A stretch of 42,942 bases of DNA from a virus, in the IMG/VR virus record IMGVR_UViG_3300046817_000924, positions 1 to 42,942 of that record; one strand, 5' to 3'. How positions within the stretch are numbered: position 1 is the stretch's first letter; the number at the start of each line of letters is the position of its first letter. The notes under the pieces are model-generated. The model was not told the origin of the DNA. It did no database searches and was given only the letters and a program-made list of their open reading frames with translations. The position numbers and the translations under genes were made by a program. This document shows positions 24,066 through 33,136 of this stretch, in pieces.

Positions 24066-26677
24066 CGTTTTATTTCGCTTGGGTTGGAGGAACCCCAATA
24101 CCAGCGTTTGATTTGGTAACGGTTGGTGATATATGGGGCGGATCGGCAGAAGTGGTTTGTCAAATTTGGGCGGGTAAGTTAGAAACCACAGCGGACTTCT
24201 TACCAAGCATTAATTGGCGGAGGAAAGTTACCGAAGCTACAAATATGCGAAGCGTTGATGGGTTGGTTGTGGGCAGGGTTTATAAGGCAACTATTGGAGA
24301 AGTTATTTCAGATTTTATTTATGAGGGGGATTATTCTGGAACGCTCTCGAATAGTCGGGATAGTAATGGATTGCCGTATCTTTTTATGGGTGTTGAGCCG
24401 GCTGAAGGGTTGGCAATGTTGCTGCAATCGGATACGGGTATAACAGACATTGTTCTGAATGATACAAGCAAGTTGGTTGTGGGGACGACGTATAATGTTT
24501 CTGGCGGCAGCACTTCTCCGGGAACAATTGGGACTTATACTGGAAGTAATACTATTTCGGTGAATAACAACAATAACGCAACAGCGCGCGATGTTACGCT
24601 TACTTTTTCGACCACTGTTGGGCAGAATAGAATAACCAATTTGGGCAGCACGGTTGGATTGGTGATTGGGAATGTTTATCAATTGTTTGCGCGGGGTTTG
24701 TCGGGGACTGTTTTGGGAACGTTCGAAGCGGACAATACATTTTTGCTTTCTGAGTTGCCGACGGTTTCTACAAAGCAGGCGCATCTGAGGATTCATCATG
24801 GAATTATTTATCCTGATGGCGGGACTTTTGATGAAGTAGCTCATGCCAGGAACGACGAGGAAGTTTTATCAATCGACATAAAGCAATCGGAAGGCAACGC
24901 GGCGCTGCTTACAATTAAATTGAAGAACCCGCATATGGGATATTTGTATCCGGGGCGGAATATTTGGTGCTGGTTGAGTTGGAGAGAGATTGAAGATGGA
25001 AGTCCGAGTGGAATAACTCCACTGTTCCATGGACGGCTGGTTACGGTTCCCGACGAAATCAAAGATGAAGAAGTTACGCTGCAATTCTTGGCAAAGCCGT
25101 CGGAATATGAAAACTTGCAGACCGTTCTGGCGGCGACACTTCGGGTTAATCCTTATTGGGATCCAATTTGGTATAGCAATGGGGTTGATGATAAGGATAC
25201 AATTCTTGAAGCGCGGCCCGACCTTTGGCATACAGATAGGACTACATTGGAAGTTAGTATTTCTAACATTACATCGGGCGAAGATGGAACTCTTTTTATT
25301 GGCGAAAACGATCACATTTATGCGGATTTAGATTATAAGATTGGTAATCCGCCACTGGCTGCGGTTTATATGACTGGCACGGTTACTTGGACACAAGAAG
25401 CAAACGATACCGTTGATCTGACGGACACTATTCGACAGGTGTTTTATGATGGCGGGTCGCGGTTCGGGCGGCCAAATATATCTGCATACCAGGGGAGTGG
25501 ATTGCTTTCTAGTTGGCCAAAGCCGCTTCAAAACATCGGTGCGGGATGGCAGGTTAATGCGGATACGATTATTATTGAAAGCACACGGATGTTCGGGACT
25601 ACGGACATTCTTACAAAATACACGACTTCGTTCTCAGCGGGCCAGGATTTCAACGATGCAGCGGTTGATGATTGGGGAAATCCTACTGGGTCGGCGGCCA
25701 AGGATGCGCAGGGAAGTTATGTAGAAACCCATGCACTGTTTAAGTTGAGTGTTTATAAGATTGCATTTTTGGCGGATTTCTCAGCAAATCGAGAGTGGAC
25801 GGAAAGTGTTAGTTTCTTCTTGGAAGCTGATGTTCAGCAAGTTGCGAGCGATAGCCGGGCGTCGGTGGAAGCGTTTTCGTTATCTTCGGATTTGATTAGC
25901 AAGAGAATTGATCCGGGCGGCGTCACGCCGATTCGGGATTTGCGCGATAACACCTATTTCAAGAGTGATCGGGGACAACAGAGCTTTCGGTTCCTATTGG
26001 CTTATGCGCGGGCGAAACTTATTGTTCGGGCGCGAGCGGTCGAGATTACATTGACTACCACTTGGCACAAGGGGATTAGTGTTTCGTGTAGGAAGAATGT
26101 GCATATTATTGATAGCAGACTTCCGGGCGGTTCGGCGGTGGGGAAGGTGATTGACTATACGATTTCCGCGAGTGCGAACGGTGGGATGCGGGTGGTTATT
26201 AAGATTGGGTGTACTGTGGGGAATGGGGGAACAATTCCCACGACTGTTGGAGCGGGGAATTATGTGAATGATAATTATGTAGATCACGGGTATCAGACTG
26301 AGGTTGATGGGACGATTGATTTTGGGGACGGATCTATTGTTTATGAGACTTTTGATGATTTTGAAGTTGTGGATGACGGGGTTAATTTTTATAATATGAC
26401 TCCACAGACGGTAGTGAGGCGGTGTCAATTGGTTGGTGGGATCAACCAACAGAAGACGGCGATCGCAGCAACTATACCATTGCCGGCTGGAATTGCATTG
26501 GGGGCATTGAATTCAATCTCGAAGCAACCATTAGACCCGGCGACGGTGTTGACTAATTGTTATCCGCATGTGCTGTTGGAGTTGGTTCCGGTTACGGGTG
26601 GAGCGTTTTTGAGTGAGTTTTATGTTGATGTTTCAAAGTTGGCGATTGCGAAAACTATTGATTTGGCGGCGGGGTAG
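24062..26677 (+). CDS. tail hub / host-specificity-like tail tip protein
   Basis: The 871-residue product starts MTFYFAWVGGTPI. An N-terminal segment holds two Gly/Thr-rich inserts between about residues 50 and 230. A conserved-looking core follows (ARNDEEVLSIDIKQSEG, LTIKLKNPHMGYLYPGRNIWCWLSW, LFHGRLVTVPDEIKDEEVTLQFLAKP), whose pattern is like gp27-type hub domains that close the tail tube. The C-terminal third contains SVSCRKNVHIIDSRLPGG. This is the expected place of the tail-tip hub (lambda gpJ/gpL equivalents). Catalytic residues were not seen. Confidence 0.65.
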   Translation: MTFYFAWVGGTPIPAFDLVTVGDIWGGSAEVVCQIWAGKLETTADFLPSINWRRKVTEATNMRSVDGLVVGRVYKATIGEVISDFIYEGDYSGTLSNSRDSNGLPYLFMGVEPAEGLAMLLQSDTGITDIVLNDTSKLVVGTTYNVSGGSTSPGTIGTYTGSNTISVNNNNNATARDVTLTFSTTVGQNRITNLGSTVGLVIGNVYQLFARGLSGTVLGTFEADNTFLLSELPTVSTKQAHLRIHHGIIYPDGGTFDEVAHARNDEEVLSIDIKQSEGNAALLTIKLKNPHMGYLYPGRNIWCWLSWREIEDGSPSGITPLFHGRLVTVPDEIKDEEVTLQFLAKPSEYENLQTVLAATLRVNPYWDPIWYSNGVDDKDTILEARPDLWHTDRTTLEVSISNITSGEDGTLFIGENDHIYADLDYKIGNPPLAAVYMTGTVTWTQEANDTVDLTDTIRQVFYDGGSRFGRPNISAYQGSGLLSSWPKPLQNIGAGWQVNADTIIIESTRMFGTTDILTKYTTSFSAGQDFNDAAVDDWGNPTGSAAKDAQGSYVETHALFKLSVYKIAFLADFSANREWTESVSFFLEADVQQVASDSRASVEAFSLSSDLISKRIDPGGVTPIRDLRDNTYFKSDRGQQSFRFLLAYARAKLIVRARAVEITLTTTWHKGISVSCRKNVHIIDSRLPGGSAVGKVIDYTISASANGGMRVVIKIGCTVGNGGTIPTTVGAGNYVNDNYVDHGYQTEVDGTIDFGDGSIVYETFDDFEVVDDGVNFYNMTPQTVVRRCQLVGGINQQKTAIAATIPLPAGIALGALNSISKQPLDPATVLTNCYPHVLLELVPVTGGAFLSEFYVDVSKLAIAKTIDLAAG

Positions 26678-26682
26678 CCGGC

Positions 26683-27306
26683 GTGGCTCTTGAACAGATT
26701 GTTCGCGGTCCTTGGCAACCATTAGGGACTATCAACGATAAGAAAATTGTCGTTACTAGGGTTACAAAGGTAACTACGGATCGGGCTATTATTGCTTGGG
26801 GTTCTCCGGGTAGTGCCCCCGAGACGAAGCAAACTGGAATTAGAGTAATAGTAAAAGGGGTTGATGTTAAGAAAGGGTTTACAGAGAAAGATCGTAAGAC
26901 GACTGATATTCGGGTGGAGAACCCGGATGATGCTAGTCAGAATGTGAATGTTAGACGGATTAATGAAATTAGGTTTTCGCGGCCCAAGCCATTTGCGGAT
27001 AACCAAAGCGGGCAGCCTACTGATGTTCCGCCGGGGAATCAGAAGGGGAAGTTGGTTTCGCCGCCCGGAGCGCCATCGCAGAGTGGGCTGACGGTTCCGA
27101 GTGTTATTTCTGGACCAGGATTTAGTGATGGAAGCCTCGGAACAACAATAAGTTCAACTGATGCCGGGGCTTCGGCAACACCTGTTAATGGAAATCCGAA
27201 TACAACTCTTGCATCGAATGCGGGGGCGGTGACTGGTGCGCCAGAGAAGAGAAATGAAGTTGAAACGTTTGTGTTGAAATGGGATGATACCGGGTCGGTT
27301 GCATGA
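26683..27306 (+). CDS. hypothetical tail-region protein
   Basis: The 207-residue protein starts from GTG 26683, five bases after the hub stop. Residues 1-95 look folded and basic (IVVTRVTKVTTDRAIIAWG, INEIRFSRPKP). The middle is a Pro/Gly/Ser/Asn-rich, probably disordered linker and the last 20 residues (EVETFVLKWDDTG) form a short conserved-looking end. No family was recognised. It overlaps the next gene by four bases and is likely a tail-tip or fibre attachment protein. Confidence 0.55.
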   Translation: MALEQIVRGPWQPLGTINDKKIVVTRVTKVTTDRAIIAWGSPGSAPETKQTGIRVIVKGVDVKKGFTEKDRKTTDIRVENPDDASQNVNVRRINEIRFSRPKPFADNQSGQPTDVPPGNQKGKLVSPPGAPSQSGLTVPSVISGPGFSDGSLGTTISSTDAGASATPVNGNPNTTLASNAGAVTGAPEKRNEVETFVLKWDDTGSVA

Positions 27307-28277
27307 TTACTGAAGGCAGCAAAGCAAATCCGGTTCAGATGGATCCGTGGCAACTTATTACTAGGGTTCATTGGTCGAGCGCGCCGGTGGTTAAGTTGGA
27401 ATTGGAAGGCCAGATATCGCTTCCGAATGGTGGCCCGCCATCGTTTACGTTTTTAACGGCCCCGAAAGAAGGCGATAGTGTGGTGATTAATGGAACCGAA
27501 ATCAAGTTTGGAATTTCTATTGGGGGTGTTGCTATTGGAGCGGACGGGGCGGCTTGTGCGGAAGCGTTGGCAGAGTATATTAATAGAGATCCGCCACTGA
27601 TTGTTGGAATTACTGCTAGACATCGGGACGCGACGACTTTTATCGACTATGATGCCCAGAAAGCAACGCTTAATTCAACTAGCTCAGCGATCGAAACGAT
27701 TGGTGGAATTTGGCGTGCTGATCCGCCGCTAGAGGGAATGATAACAAAAGAAATGTATGATGGAATTTCGCTGCTGGTTCCAGGTCCGGTGAATATTGTT
27801 GGGGAAGATTTAATTTTTCTAATTGTTACCGAAAAAGAAGTGGCTCTTGGTGAGTTTGCTTTGGTGTATAGAAATGAATACATAAATAGAAATCGCTTGT
27901 CGGTATTATTTAATTTTAAAGTTATGCAGCAGTTAGAGATTGATATATTTGCTGATGCGGCGAATAATTATATTTATCTTGCGCCGCTGACGTTTCCTCC
28001 ATTGGAAGGTGCAAATCCAGTTAGGTTATTGCAAACTACATTTCAATTTGTAACCGCAAATGCTTACGCGCAAGGAACGGAATTTAAGATTGAAGCTGAT
28101 GGAAAATTATCGACTACGGCGACCCCGATTTGGACTGTTTTGAAAAGAATTCCTGTTTTTGATCCGCGAGGGAAACCGGGGGATAGCCCGGAAGCGGTTG
28201 CAGCATATAATGCTTTCTCTTTACCGCATCCATATTCGAAGGTTAAATTGGATAAATCTGGCGAAGTCGTAGTTTGA
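27303..28277 (+). CDS. hypothetical tail-region protein
   Basis: A 324-residue protein with ATG overlapping the previous stop. Segments GDSVVINGTEIKFGISIGG and CAEALAEYINRDPPLIVGITAR resemble a small beta/alpha domain seen in phage tail proteins, where a hairpin is followed by a helix and a YIN element. The second half (LLQTTFQFVTANAYAQGTEF) was not recognised. No enzymatic motif, membrane helix or signal peptide is visible. It is probably a structural component linking hub and fibres. Confidence 0.55.
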   Translation: MITEGSKANPVQMDPWQLITRVHWSSAPVVKLELEGQISLPNGGPPSFTFLTAPKEGDSVVINGTEIKFGISIGGVAIGADGAACAEALAEYINRDPPLIVGITARHRDATTFIDYDAQKATLNSTSSAIETIGGIWRADPPLEGMITKEMYDGISLLVPGPVNIVGEDLIFLIVTEKEVALGEFALVYRNEYINRNRLSVLFNFKVMQQLEIDIFADAANNYIYLAPLTFPPLEGANPVRLLQTTFQFVTANAYAQGTEFKIEADGKLSTTATPIWTVLKRIPVFDPRGKPGDSPEAVAAYNAFSLPHPYSKVKLDKSGEVVV

Positions 28278-28299
28278 TCGGGATGGGAGCACGCAGGTA

Positions 28300-29106
28300 A
28301 TGCCGGTTTATCGGACTGATGATGGAACCAAATGGGGAACGGGTAAAGGGTCAAACCTTACCCCCACCGAGGTTGACGATAATATTTGGGAACTGCGAAC
28401 GGCGATCGATGCGGTTATTGCTAGTCCGCCGGTTGCGGTTAGTATTGTTTCTGTTTCGCAATCTGATGATAAAACGCAACTCACATTTAATACGTCCGAT
28501 AGTGAATCAATTGGACCGTTTACGCTGCCGGTGTTGGAATTTCGTTGGAGAGATATTTGGGAACCGGCCACGCTTTATGAAGTTTTGGATATATTTCAAG
28601 TTCCGGGCGTTGGTATGTATGCTGTGGTGGCAAATCATACTAGTGCGGGTGTGTTTGATAAGAATGCGGTTTCCGGCTCGCCACCGGTGGTACTTTATAA
28701 GGAAATGTTTGTTTTCGCGCCGGCCCAGAATATTGTTTATGATATGGGGTTTTATTATCCGGGCATGTTGAAGGATATTCCGGGAAGCGTTGATCGGATT
28801 TACGAGGAACCGATTGTTAGGAAGATTTTGCTACCGGTGGTTCCGATGTCGGGAAGCTTTCATCGGGCGCATTTGCGAACCCCGGCTTCCACGGCAGTTC
28901 AGGATTTTGTTATTTATCAGAACTCAACTAATATCGGCACGGTTCATTTTGAAATTGCGAGTAATGCGGGAACGGTTACGATTAATGCAGATGTCAATTT
29001 GATTGCAGACGTTGATATGTTGGGGGTTGGTCGGCAGGGGGCTGATGACGCGGTGGCGGCGGGGTTGTCAATTGTATTTGCGGCCCAACAGGTTATAGGA
29101 GTTTAG
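28300..29106 (+). CDS. tail fibre-like protein with carbohydrate-binding-like module
   Basis: The 268-residue product has an ATG following GCAGG. The start TDDGTKWGTGKGSNLTPTEVDDNIWEL is a short attachment element frequent at the N-termini of fibre-cluster proteins. Residues about 86-135 (WRDIWEPATLYEVLDIF, MYAVVANHTSAGVFD) follow the aromatic pattern of small carbohydrate-binding-like modules. The C-terminal part is beta-rich and ends FAAQQVIGV. It opens the second fibre cluster and is likely part of the host-binding apparatus. Confidence 0.6.
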   Translation: MPVYRTDDGTKWGTGKGSNLTPTEVDDNIWELRTAIDAVIASPPVAVSIVSVSQSDDKTQLTFNTSDSESIGPFTLPVLEFRWRDIWEPATLYEVLDIFQVPGVGMYAVVANHTSAGVFDKNAVSGSPPVVLYKEMFVFAPAQNIVYDMGFYYPGMLKDIPGSVDRIYEEPIVRKILLPVVPMSGSFHRAHLRTPASTAVQDFVIYQNSTNIGTVHFEIASNAGTVTINADVNLIADVDMLGVGRQGADDAVAAGLSIVFAAQQVIGV

Positions 29107-29111
29107 CGGGG

Positions 29112-29666
29112 GTGCACAAGTTTAATGTAATACCCGTATTTGTACGCACGGCGGCGGCAGGGGATATTCTTGTTCCGACACATGGCAACTTCTCTATTCT
29201 TCGCCCGCCAACGGTTGTTGTTGAACAAGATATTCGGCTTCCGGCGCTTACGAATGTTTCTGATTTGGATGTTGATGGGCACGCGCGGGTTTATTTCCAT
29301 GAAGGAGTTGTTGACGATATTGTTCTTCCCGCGCTCAGTAATATTTCGGTGCTTGCAGGTGGAAGTCCGTTAGCGGCGTTTGTAGGGATTGCTGAGGCCC
29401 CGCCCGATGGGTTTATTAGACTTCCAAGTTTAATTAATTCTTCTATTCTTAGTGGTGGAAGCCCGAGCGCAGCGTTGGTTTCGGTTGATGTAGCACCGGC
29501 TGATGGATATATTCGGTTGCCAGCGCTTATAAACAGTTCGGTTGTTGGTGGAGGAAGCCCAAGCATTTCGCCCGAGGTTCAGGTTATTTCTTCGCTTGGC
29601 ACGGACACGGATGACAATAACGATGGGTTTGTTGCTGGTGGATCAGTTGGTGGAAGGGTAGTTTAA
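29112..29666 (+). CDS. repeat-containing fibre-cluster protein
   Basis: The 184-residue product starts at GTG 29112. It contains four copies of a repeat of about 32 residues with core (I)RLPALxNxSxLxGGSPxAAxVxVxxAPxDG (for example IRLPALINSSVVGGGSPS, IRLPSLINSSILSGGSPSA, IVLPALSNISVLAGGSPLA). The last 25 residues hold an Asp/Asn-rich run (GTDTDDNNDGF) that could bind calcium. The repeats suggest a stacked beta structure. It lies between two fibre-like proteins, and no known family was recognised. Confidence 0.55.
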   Translation: MHKFNVIPVFVRTAAAGDILVPTHGNFSILRPPTVVVEQDIRLPALTNVSDLDVDGHARVYFHEGVVDDIVLPALSNISVLAGGSPLAAFVGIAEAPPDGFIRLPSLINSSILSGGSPSAALVSVDVAPADGYIRLPALINSSVVGGGSPSISPEVQVISSLGTDTDDNNDGFVAGGSVGGRVV

Positions 29667-29667
29667 C

Positions 29668-31110
29668 ATGGCTTTTAAAATCCTGGCGCGGACCCGCGAA
29701 CAGACTGCAACTACTGGAACAGGCGATATAACTGTTTCAGGACTTGTAAGCAGCGATAATGTGGCCTTTTCGGCGGGAATGAGTATTGGCGATACTACGT
29801 TTATGTGTGTGGTGAGTGGGGATGGGGTGGCTTGGGAAGAATTCCTTGGCACCTATTCCGCTATGGATACAATTCAACGAACAACCACTATTATAAACAA
29901 TTCTGGAACCACTGGGCATATTAGTTTGAGTGGAACAAGCCGGGTTTTTGCTATTATTCCAAGTGATTTTGGGGCACTGTTTAATGCTCTTGGGGGTGGG
30001 GATATAACCAAGTTTGTTAGTGGGGATGGAACTTTTAGAACTCCACCTGCATCGATTGGTTGGCATCCTCCGGTGACGGTTACTACAACTGCGGCGCTGC
30101 CGGCAAATACCTATAACAATGGGTCTTCTGGGGTTGGAGCAACTCTTACGGGAAACAGCAACGGAGCATTTCCAACGGTTGATGGGATTGCACCGGTTGT
30201 TGGGTATAGGTATTTGATTGGGTACGAAGCCGCGCCGGCGAACAATGGTGTGTTTGCGTTGACGCAGCTTGGGGATGGGTCGCACCCGTATATTTTGACC
30301 CGGACGAGCGATTTTAATAGTGCAGGTAATATAAACCAGGCAGATATTGTTCCGGTTGGTCCGGGTGGGACGGTAAATGGGGATCGAATTTTTGACGTAG
30401 TGGCAAGCGCAAGTCCAATTGTAATGGGAACAACCGGGTTTACGTTTAATTCGGTTGTTGGTCCAGTTATGGTTGGGGATAGTGGTAGCGGGGGAACGAA
30501 AGGATTAGTGCCAGCTCCGGCATCGGGGGATGCGGCGGCGGGAAAAGTTCTTAAGGCTGATGGAACTTGGGCTGTACCGGCTGGGAGTAGCGGGGCTTAT
30601 GGAACGGCCACAACTGTTTCGGCGGCCAATACTAGTGGAACAATTCAAATAACCGGAATTGCCGCGTTTGTTGCGTATAAATTGATTGTGGTAAATTTGC
30701 TTCCTGCTACTGATGGCGCGACGGCGACGCTTCAGTTCGGTATTGGTGGAACTCCAACTTGGGCGACCTCAAACTATGGCTGGAATTGGCACGCCGCCGA
30801 TACGGTTAGTAATAATACTGTTGGAGGTAGCGATAGCGATAGTTCAATTAATTTGTTCCCGAATTCTTTAGGCAATGCGTCGCATGGTGTTTCGGGAGAG
30901 TTTTTGATAAGCTCTGCTGGGGATAATAGTCATTATACAATTATCGGTTCTCATGGTGGCCGGGTTTCGTATGGAGGAACTAGGCACAATTATCATACAA
31001 GGGCTGGTGGAACCGCAATACTTGGGGGCGCGTTGACCGCGCTTAGGATTGTAACATCAGCCGGCAACTGGGTAAGTGGTAGTATTTCGTTAATTCCAAT
31101 CACCCTGTAA
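29668..31110 (+). CDS. second tail fibre protein
   Basis: The 480-residue product has an N-terminal domain of about 105 residues that parallels the large fibre at 12150: TATTGTGDITVSG, GTYSAMDTIQRTTTI, HISLSGTSRVFAII. The middle (VTVTTTAALPANTYNNGS, YRYLIGYEAAPANNGVFAL, YILTRTSDFN) is like a fibre domain. The last 150 residues form a compact beta domain rich in His/Asn/Gly (HSHYT-type segment NSHYTIIGSHGGRVSYGG), a likely receptor-binding or tip domain. It therefore probably attaches at the same site or through the same adaptor as the large fibre. Confidence 0.72.
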   Translation: MAFKILARTREQTATTGTGDITVSGLVSSDNVAFSAGMSIGDTTFMCVVSGDGVAWEEFLGTYSAMDTIQRTTTIINNSGTTGHISLSGTSRVFAIIPSDFGALFNALGGGDITKFVSGDGTFRTPPASIGWHPPVTVTTTAALPANTYNNGSSGVGATLTGNSNGAFPTVDGIAPVVGYRYLIGYEAAPANNGVFALTQLGDGSHPYILTRTSDFNSAGNINQADIVPVGPGGTVNGDRIFDVVASASPIVMGTTGFTFNSVVGPVMVGDSGSGGTKGLVPAPASGDAAAGKVLKADGTWAVPAGSSGAYGTATTVSAANTSGTIQITGIAAFVAYKLIVVNLLPATDGATATLQFGIGGTPTWATSNYGWNWHAADTVSNNTVGGSDSDSSINLFPNSLGNASHGVSGEFLISSAGDNSHYTIIGSHGGRVSYGGTRHNYHTRAGGTAILGGALTALRIVTSAGNWVSGSISLIPITL

Positions 31111-31123
31111 GGGAGTTCAGTAG

Positions 31124-31534
31124 ATGGCGAACAAAATCTATCCGAAGTTTAAGAAGGCTAGCATGACCGGGGGAGCGAATACAAATTTGCTTACCGGGAA
31201 TGTTAAGGCGGCGCTGGTTAATACGACCAGCTATACTTATAATGATGCCCATGAGTTTTTGTCGGATGTTGCGGGGGCGGCGATCATTGCCTCGACGGGG
31301 GCCGCAGGCAGTAAATCGGTTACGGACTTAGCCGCGTTCTTGTCGGGAACTGTTGTTGCAAGCTCGGTAACTGGCGCGGAGATTGATGCGGTTATTTTGT
31401 ATATCGATACTGGGTCGGGAAGTACAAGTCGGCTTGTGGCGTATTATGATACGGGGGTTACGGGACTGCCGGTGACGCCAGCCGGGGCAAGTTATAATGT
31501 TATCCCCGATGCCACTGGATGGTTTGTGGAGTAG
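31124..31534 (+). CDS. small virion-associated protein, paralogue of the one at 11289
   Basis: The 136-residue product has an ATG preceded by GGGAG. The core MANKIYPKFKKASM, NVKAALVNTTSYTYNDAHEFLSDV and a late LVAYYDTGVTGLPVTPAGASY belong to a common phage structural family located with fibre genes. The same basic pattern, in shorter form, is found in the protein at 11289. It may be a fibre-associated or decoration component. No enzymatic motif is present. Confidence 0.6.
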   Translation: MANKIYPKFKKASMTGGANTNLLTGNVKAALVNTTSYTYNDAHEFLSDVAGAAIIASTGAAGSKSVTDLAAFLSGTVVASSVTGAEIDAVILYIDTGSGSTSRLVAYYDTGVTGLPVTPAGASYNVIPDATGWFVE

Positions 31535-31546
31535 ATTTGTTTCTCT

Positions 31547-32140
31547 ATGGCTTCATTTTTGAAGCAACTGCTGGCGTATATGGATACGCCTTGGAAAGCA
31601 ATGGCTATATTTATCTTAGCCATTACTTTTGGTGTTGGTTGGACATTATATGAAAGGCGCGCTGAATTGATCGAGGCGTTTTTGACGCCGAGTGAAATTG
31701 AACTTAAGGTTGCCGATGTTCCGGTAGCGCTTGATAAACTAACCACGGATACTGATGCGGATTTAATTCAAATCTGGGCAGTTGATTTAGGGGAAAATTC
31801 ACAGCGGTTTATTGCTGCGCGTCGGCATGACGGCGAACGGCCAATCATTCCTTCGCCGCGCCGATTGCCTATTATTGTTACCGTTTCGGATGTTCGAACT
31901 TTGATAGCAATCTTAGAGGGACATCCAATTTGCGTTGATCTGTCGCCGCTTGGATCGCCGCTTGCAAGACGGCTTGCGGAGCGCGGAATGCGCCGTGGTT
32001 GTGCAATACCAATCCCGCCAACACCGGATAAATTTGTTGGTGTAATTTATCTTGCTTGGAAAAATCCGGTTGACGAAACTAGCGAAAATGTAGCTGTAAC
32101 CGCCGCTCGTGAAATTGCTGGTTCGTTGGTTAATAAATAG
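31547..32140 (+). CDS. membrane-anchored GAF-like domain protein
   Basis: The 197-residue product has one membrane helix at residues 17-35 (KAMAIFILAITFGVGWTLY), a charged linker, and a C-terminal domain of about 140 residues. Its pattern is that of a GAF domain: DADLIQIWAVDLGENSQRF near the start, ERGMRRGCAIPIPP and FVGVIYLAWKNP near the end, then a helix VAVTAAREIAGSL. GAF domains bind small ligands or mediate dimerisation. It is the last gene before the terminator. No strong ribosome binding site precedes ATG 31547. Last-gene position and one helix would suit a lysis-timing or superinfection-related role, but this is unproven. Confidence 0.6.
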   Translation: MASFLKQLLAYMDTPWKAMAIFILAITFGVGWTLYERRAELIEAFLTPSEIELKVADVPVALDKLTTDTDADLIQIWAVDLGENSQRFIAARRHDGERPIIPSPRRLPIIVTVSDVRTLIAILEGHPICVDLSPLGSPLARRLAERGMRRGCAIPIPPTPDKFVGVIYLAWKNPVDETSENVAVTAAREIAGSLVNK

Positions 32141-32159
32141 AAGGTAGAGGTTTGTTTGG

Positions 32160-32193
32160 GTGGGGGCGTTATGCCCCCAATTTTTTTTTTTTT
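32160..32193 (+). terminator. intrinsic terminator ending the + strand structural operon
   Basis: An inverted repeat TGGGGGC / GCCCCCA (32161-32167 and 32173-32179) with a GTTAT loop, followed by an A and an unbroken run of 13 T (32181-32193). It lies 20 bases after the last + strand gene and just before the 3' end of the opposing operon (32198). The T-run is on the + strand only, so it is expected to stop rightward transcription. Confidence 0.88.
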
Positions 32194-32197
32194 CTAA

Positions 32198-33136
32198 TTA
32201 ACTATCATCTAATAGGGCTGAACCGTGCCCAAAACCACCACGCTCCACTGTATCTGTTTCGGGGTGTTCGATTGTTATCGAATTATACGGTTTGTTCAGT
32301 CCAGCGTTCATTCCACGAAATAATTCTCGTAAAACGTGGTAATGTTTATCCTTATCTACAAGCCCGTTAATTAGAGAAGCATTGTAAAGCTGTTCAGCGA
32401 CTTCCATTGCGCTGATCCAGCCTTTGCAAATCATGCCACCTAGAATAAATGCGCGGCGATGGAGCGCGCTTCCGCGACCGCTATCCGGTCCCATTCGTAT
32501 TAATTCAGCCCAAGCGTTCTGAAGCGCAGCTTGGGCATATCGATTTTCTGGACATTTATTGGGAACTGTTTGCGGCCAATCAATTAGTGTTTCTTTTAGA
32601 GTGGCAATCGAGAAATCGTGGGAGGGTGGGGGTTTTGGATATTGTTCAACTAAGTCTAATAGTTCTTGTGGCCATTCTTTAATAGATGTGGCTCTTGTAA
32701 TGCTATATCCTGTTGATGGTGGCCAAGCAACATAGCCGCCATCGCCTTTTATATCAACGCCCAGCTTCGATAGTGTTTGGGGACAGCCGATACCATTTGC
32801 GTGACGTAGTATAATGTGCCAACCGCCGCGCGGGGTTCGGTGAACAAGCGTTTGTGGTAGAAGCCAAGCGTTATTAATAAGCCAATTATCACCGCCGTTG
32901 CGTGGGTCGATGTCTAGCACATCAATTCCTGATATGGTTCCAGTTGCAACTGCTATTATGGAACCAGGCGCGGCGGCAAATAAGCGGCGGATAGTTTTTG
33001 GATTGGTTGAGGCTCCGTAGACGCCACTAAAACAGCGTGGCCGTTTGGTTTTAGAGTCGATTGGTAATATTGCTGCTGGTTGAGCGAAATTTAACATTGG
33101 TAATGGGGCGGGTCCGTTGGGGAGATTGATTGTCAT
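32198..33136 (-). CDS. prim-pol domain primase/polymerase
   Basis: A 312-residue protein with a prim-pol (bifunctional DNA primase/polymerase) domain. It has the catalytic-type DxD in GIDVLDIDPRNGGDNW at residues 75-77, RTPRGGWHIILRH with His 107, and VDIKGDGGYVAWPPST near 127-142. It would synthesise primers for the phage polymerase. ATG 33136 (AAAGGA eight bases upstream) is chosen, since the longer frame overlaps the zinc-ribbon gene. The C-terminal 150 residues are helical with no Walker motif, so helicase activity must come from another gene. It is the last gene of the - strand operon. Confidence 0.82.
   Translation of the reverse strand: MTINLPNGPAPLPMLNFAQPAAILPIDSKTKRPRCFSGVYGASTNPKTIRRLFAAAPGSIIAVATGTISGIDVLDIDPRNGGDNWLINNAWLLPQTLVHRTPRGGWHIILRHANGIGCPQTLSKLGVDIKGDGGYVAWPPSTGYSITRATSIKEWPQELLDLVEQYPKPPPSHDFSIATLKETLIDWPQTVPNKCPENRYAQAALQNAWAELIRMGPDSGRGSALHRRAFILGGMICKGWISAMEVAEQLYNASLINGLVDKDKHYHVLRELFRGMNAGLNKPYNSITIEHPETDTVERGGFGHGSALLDDS

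Noticed and set aside
32141-32197. Bidirectional terminator for both operons
   Set aside because: The T-run is present only on the + strand side of the hairpin. The - strand transcript would have an A-run before the stem and no T-run after it.
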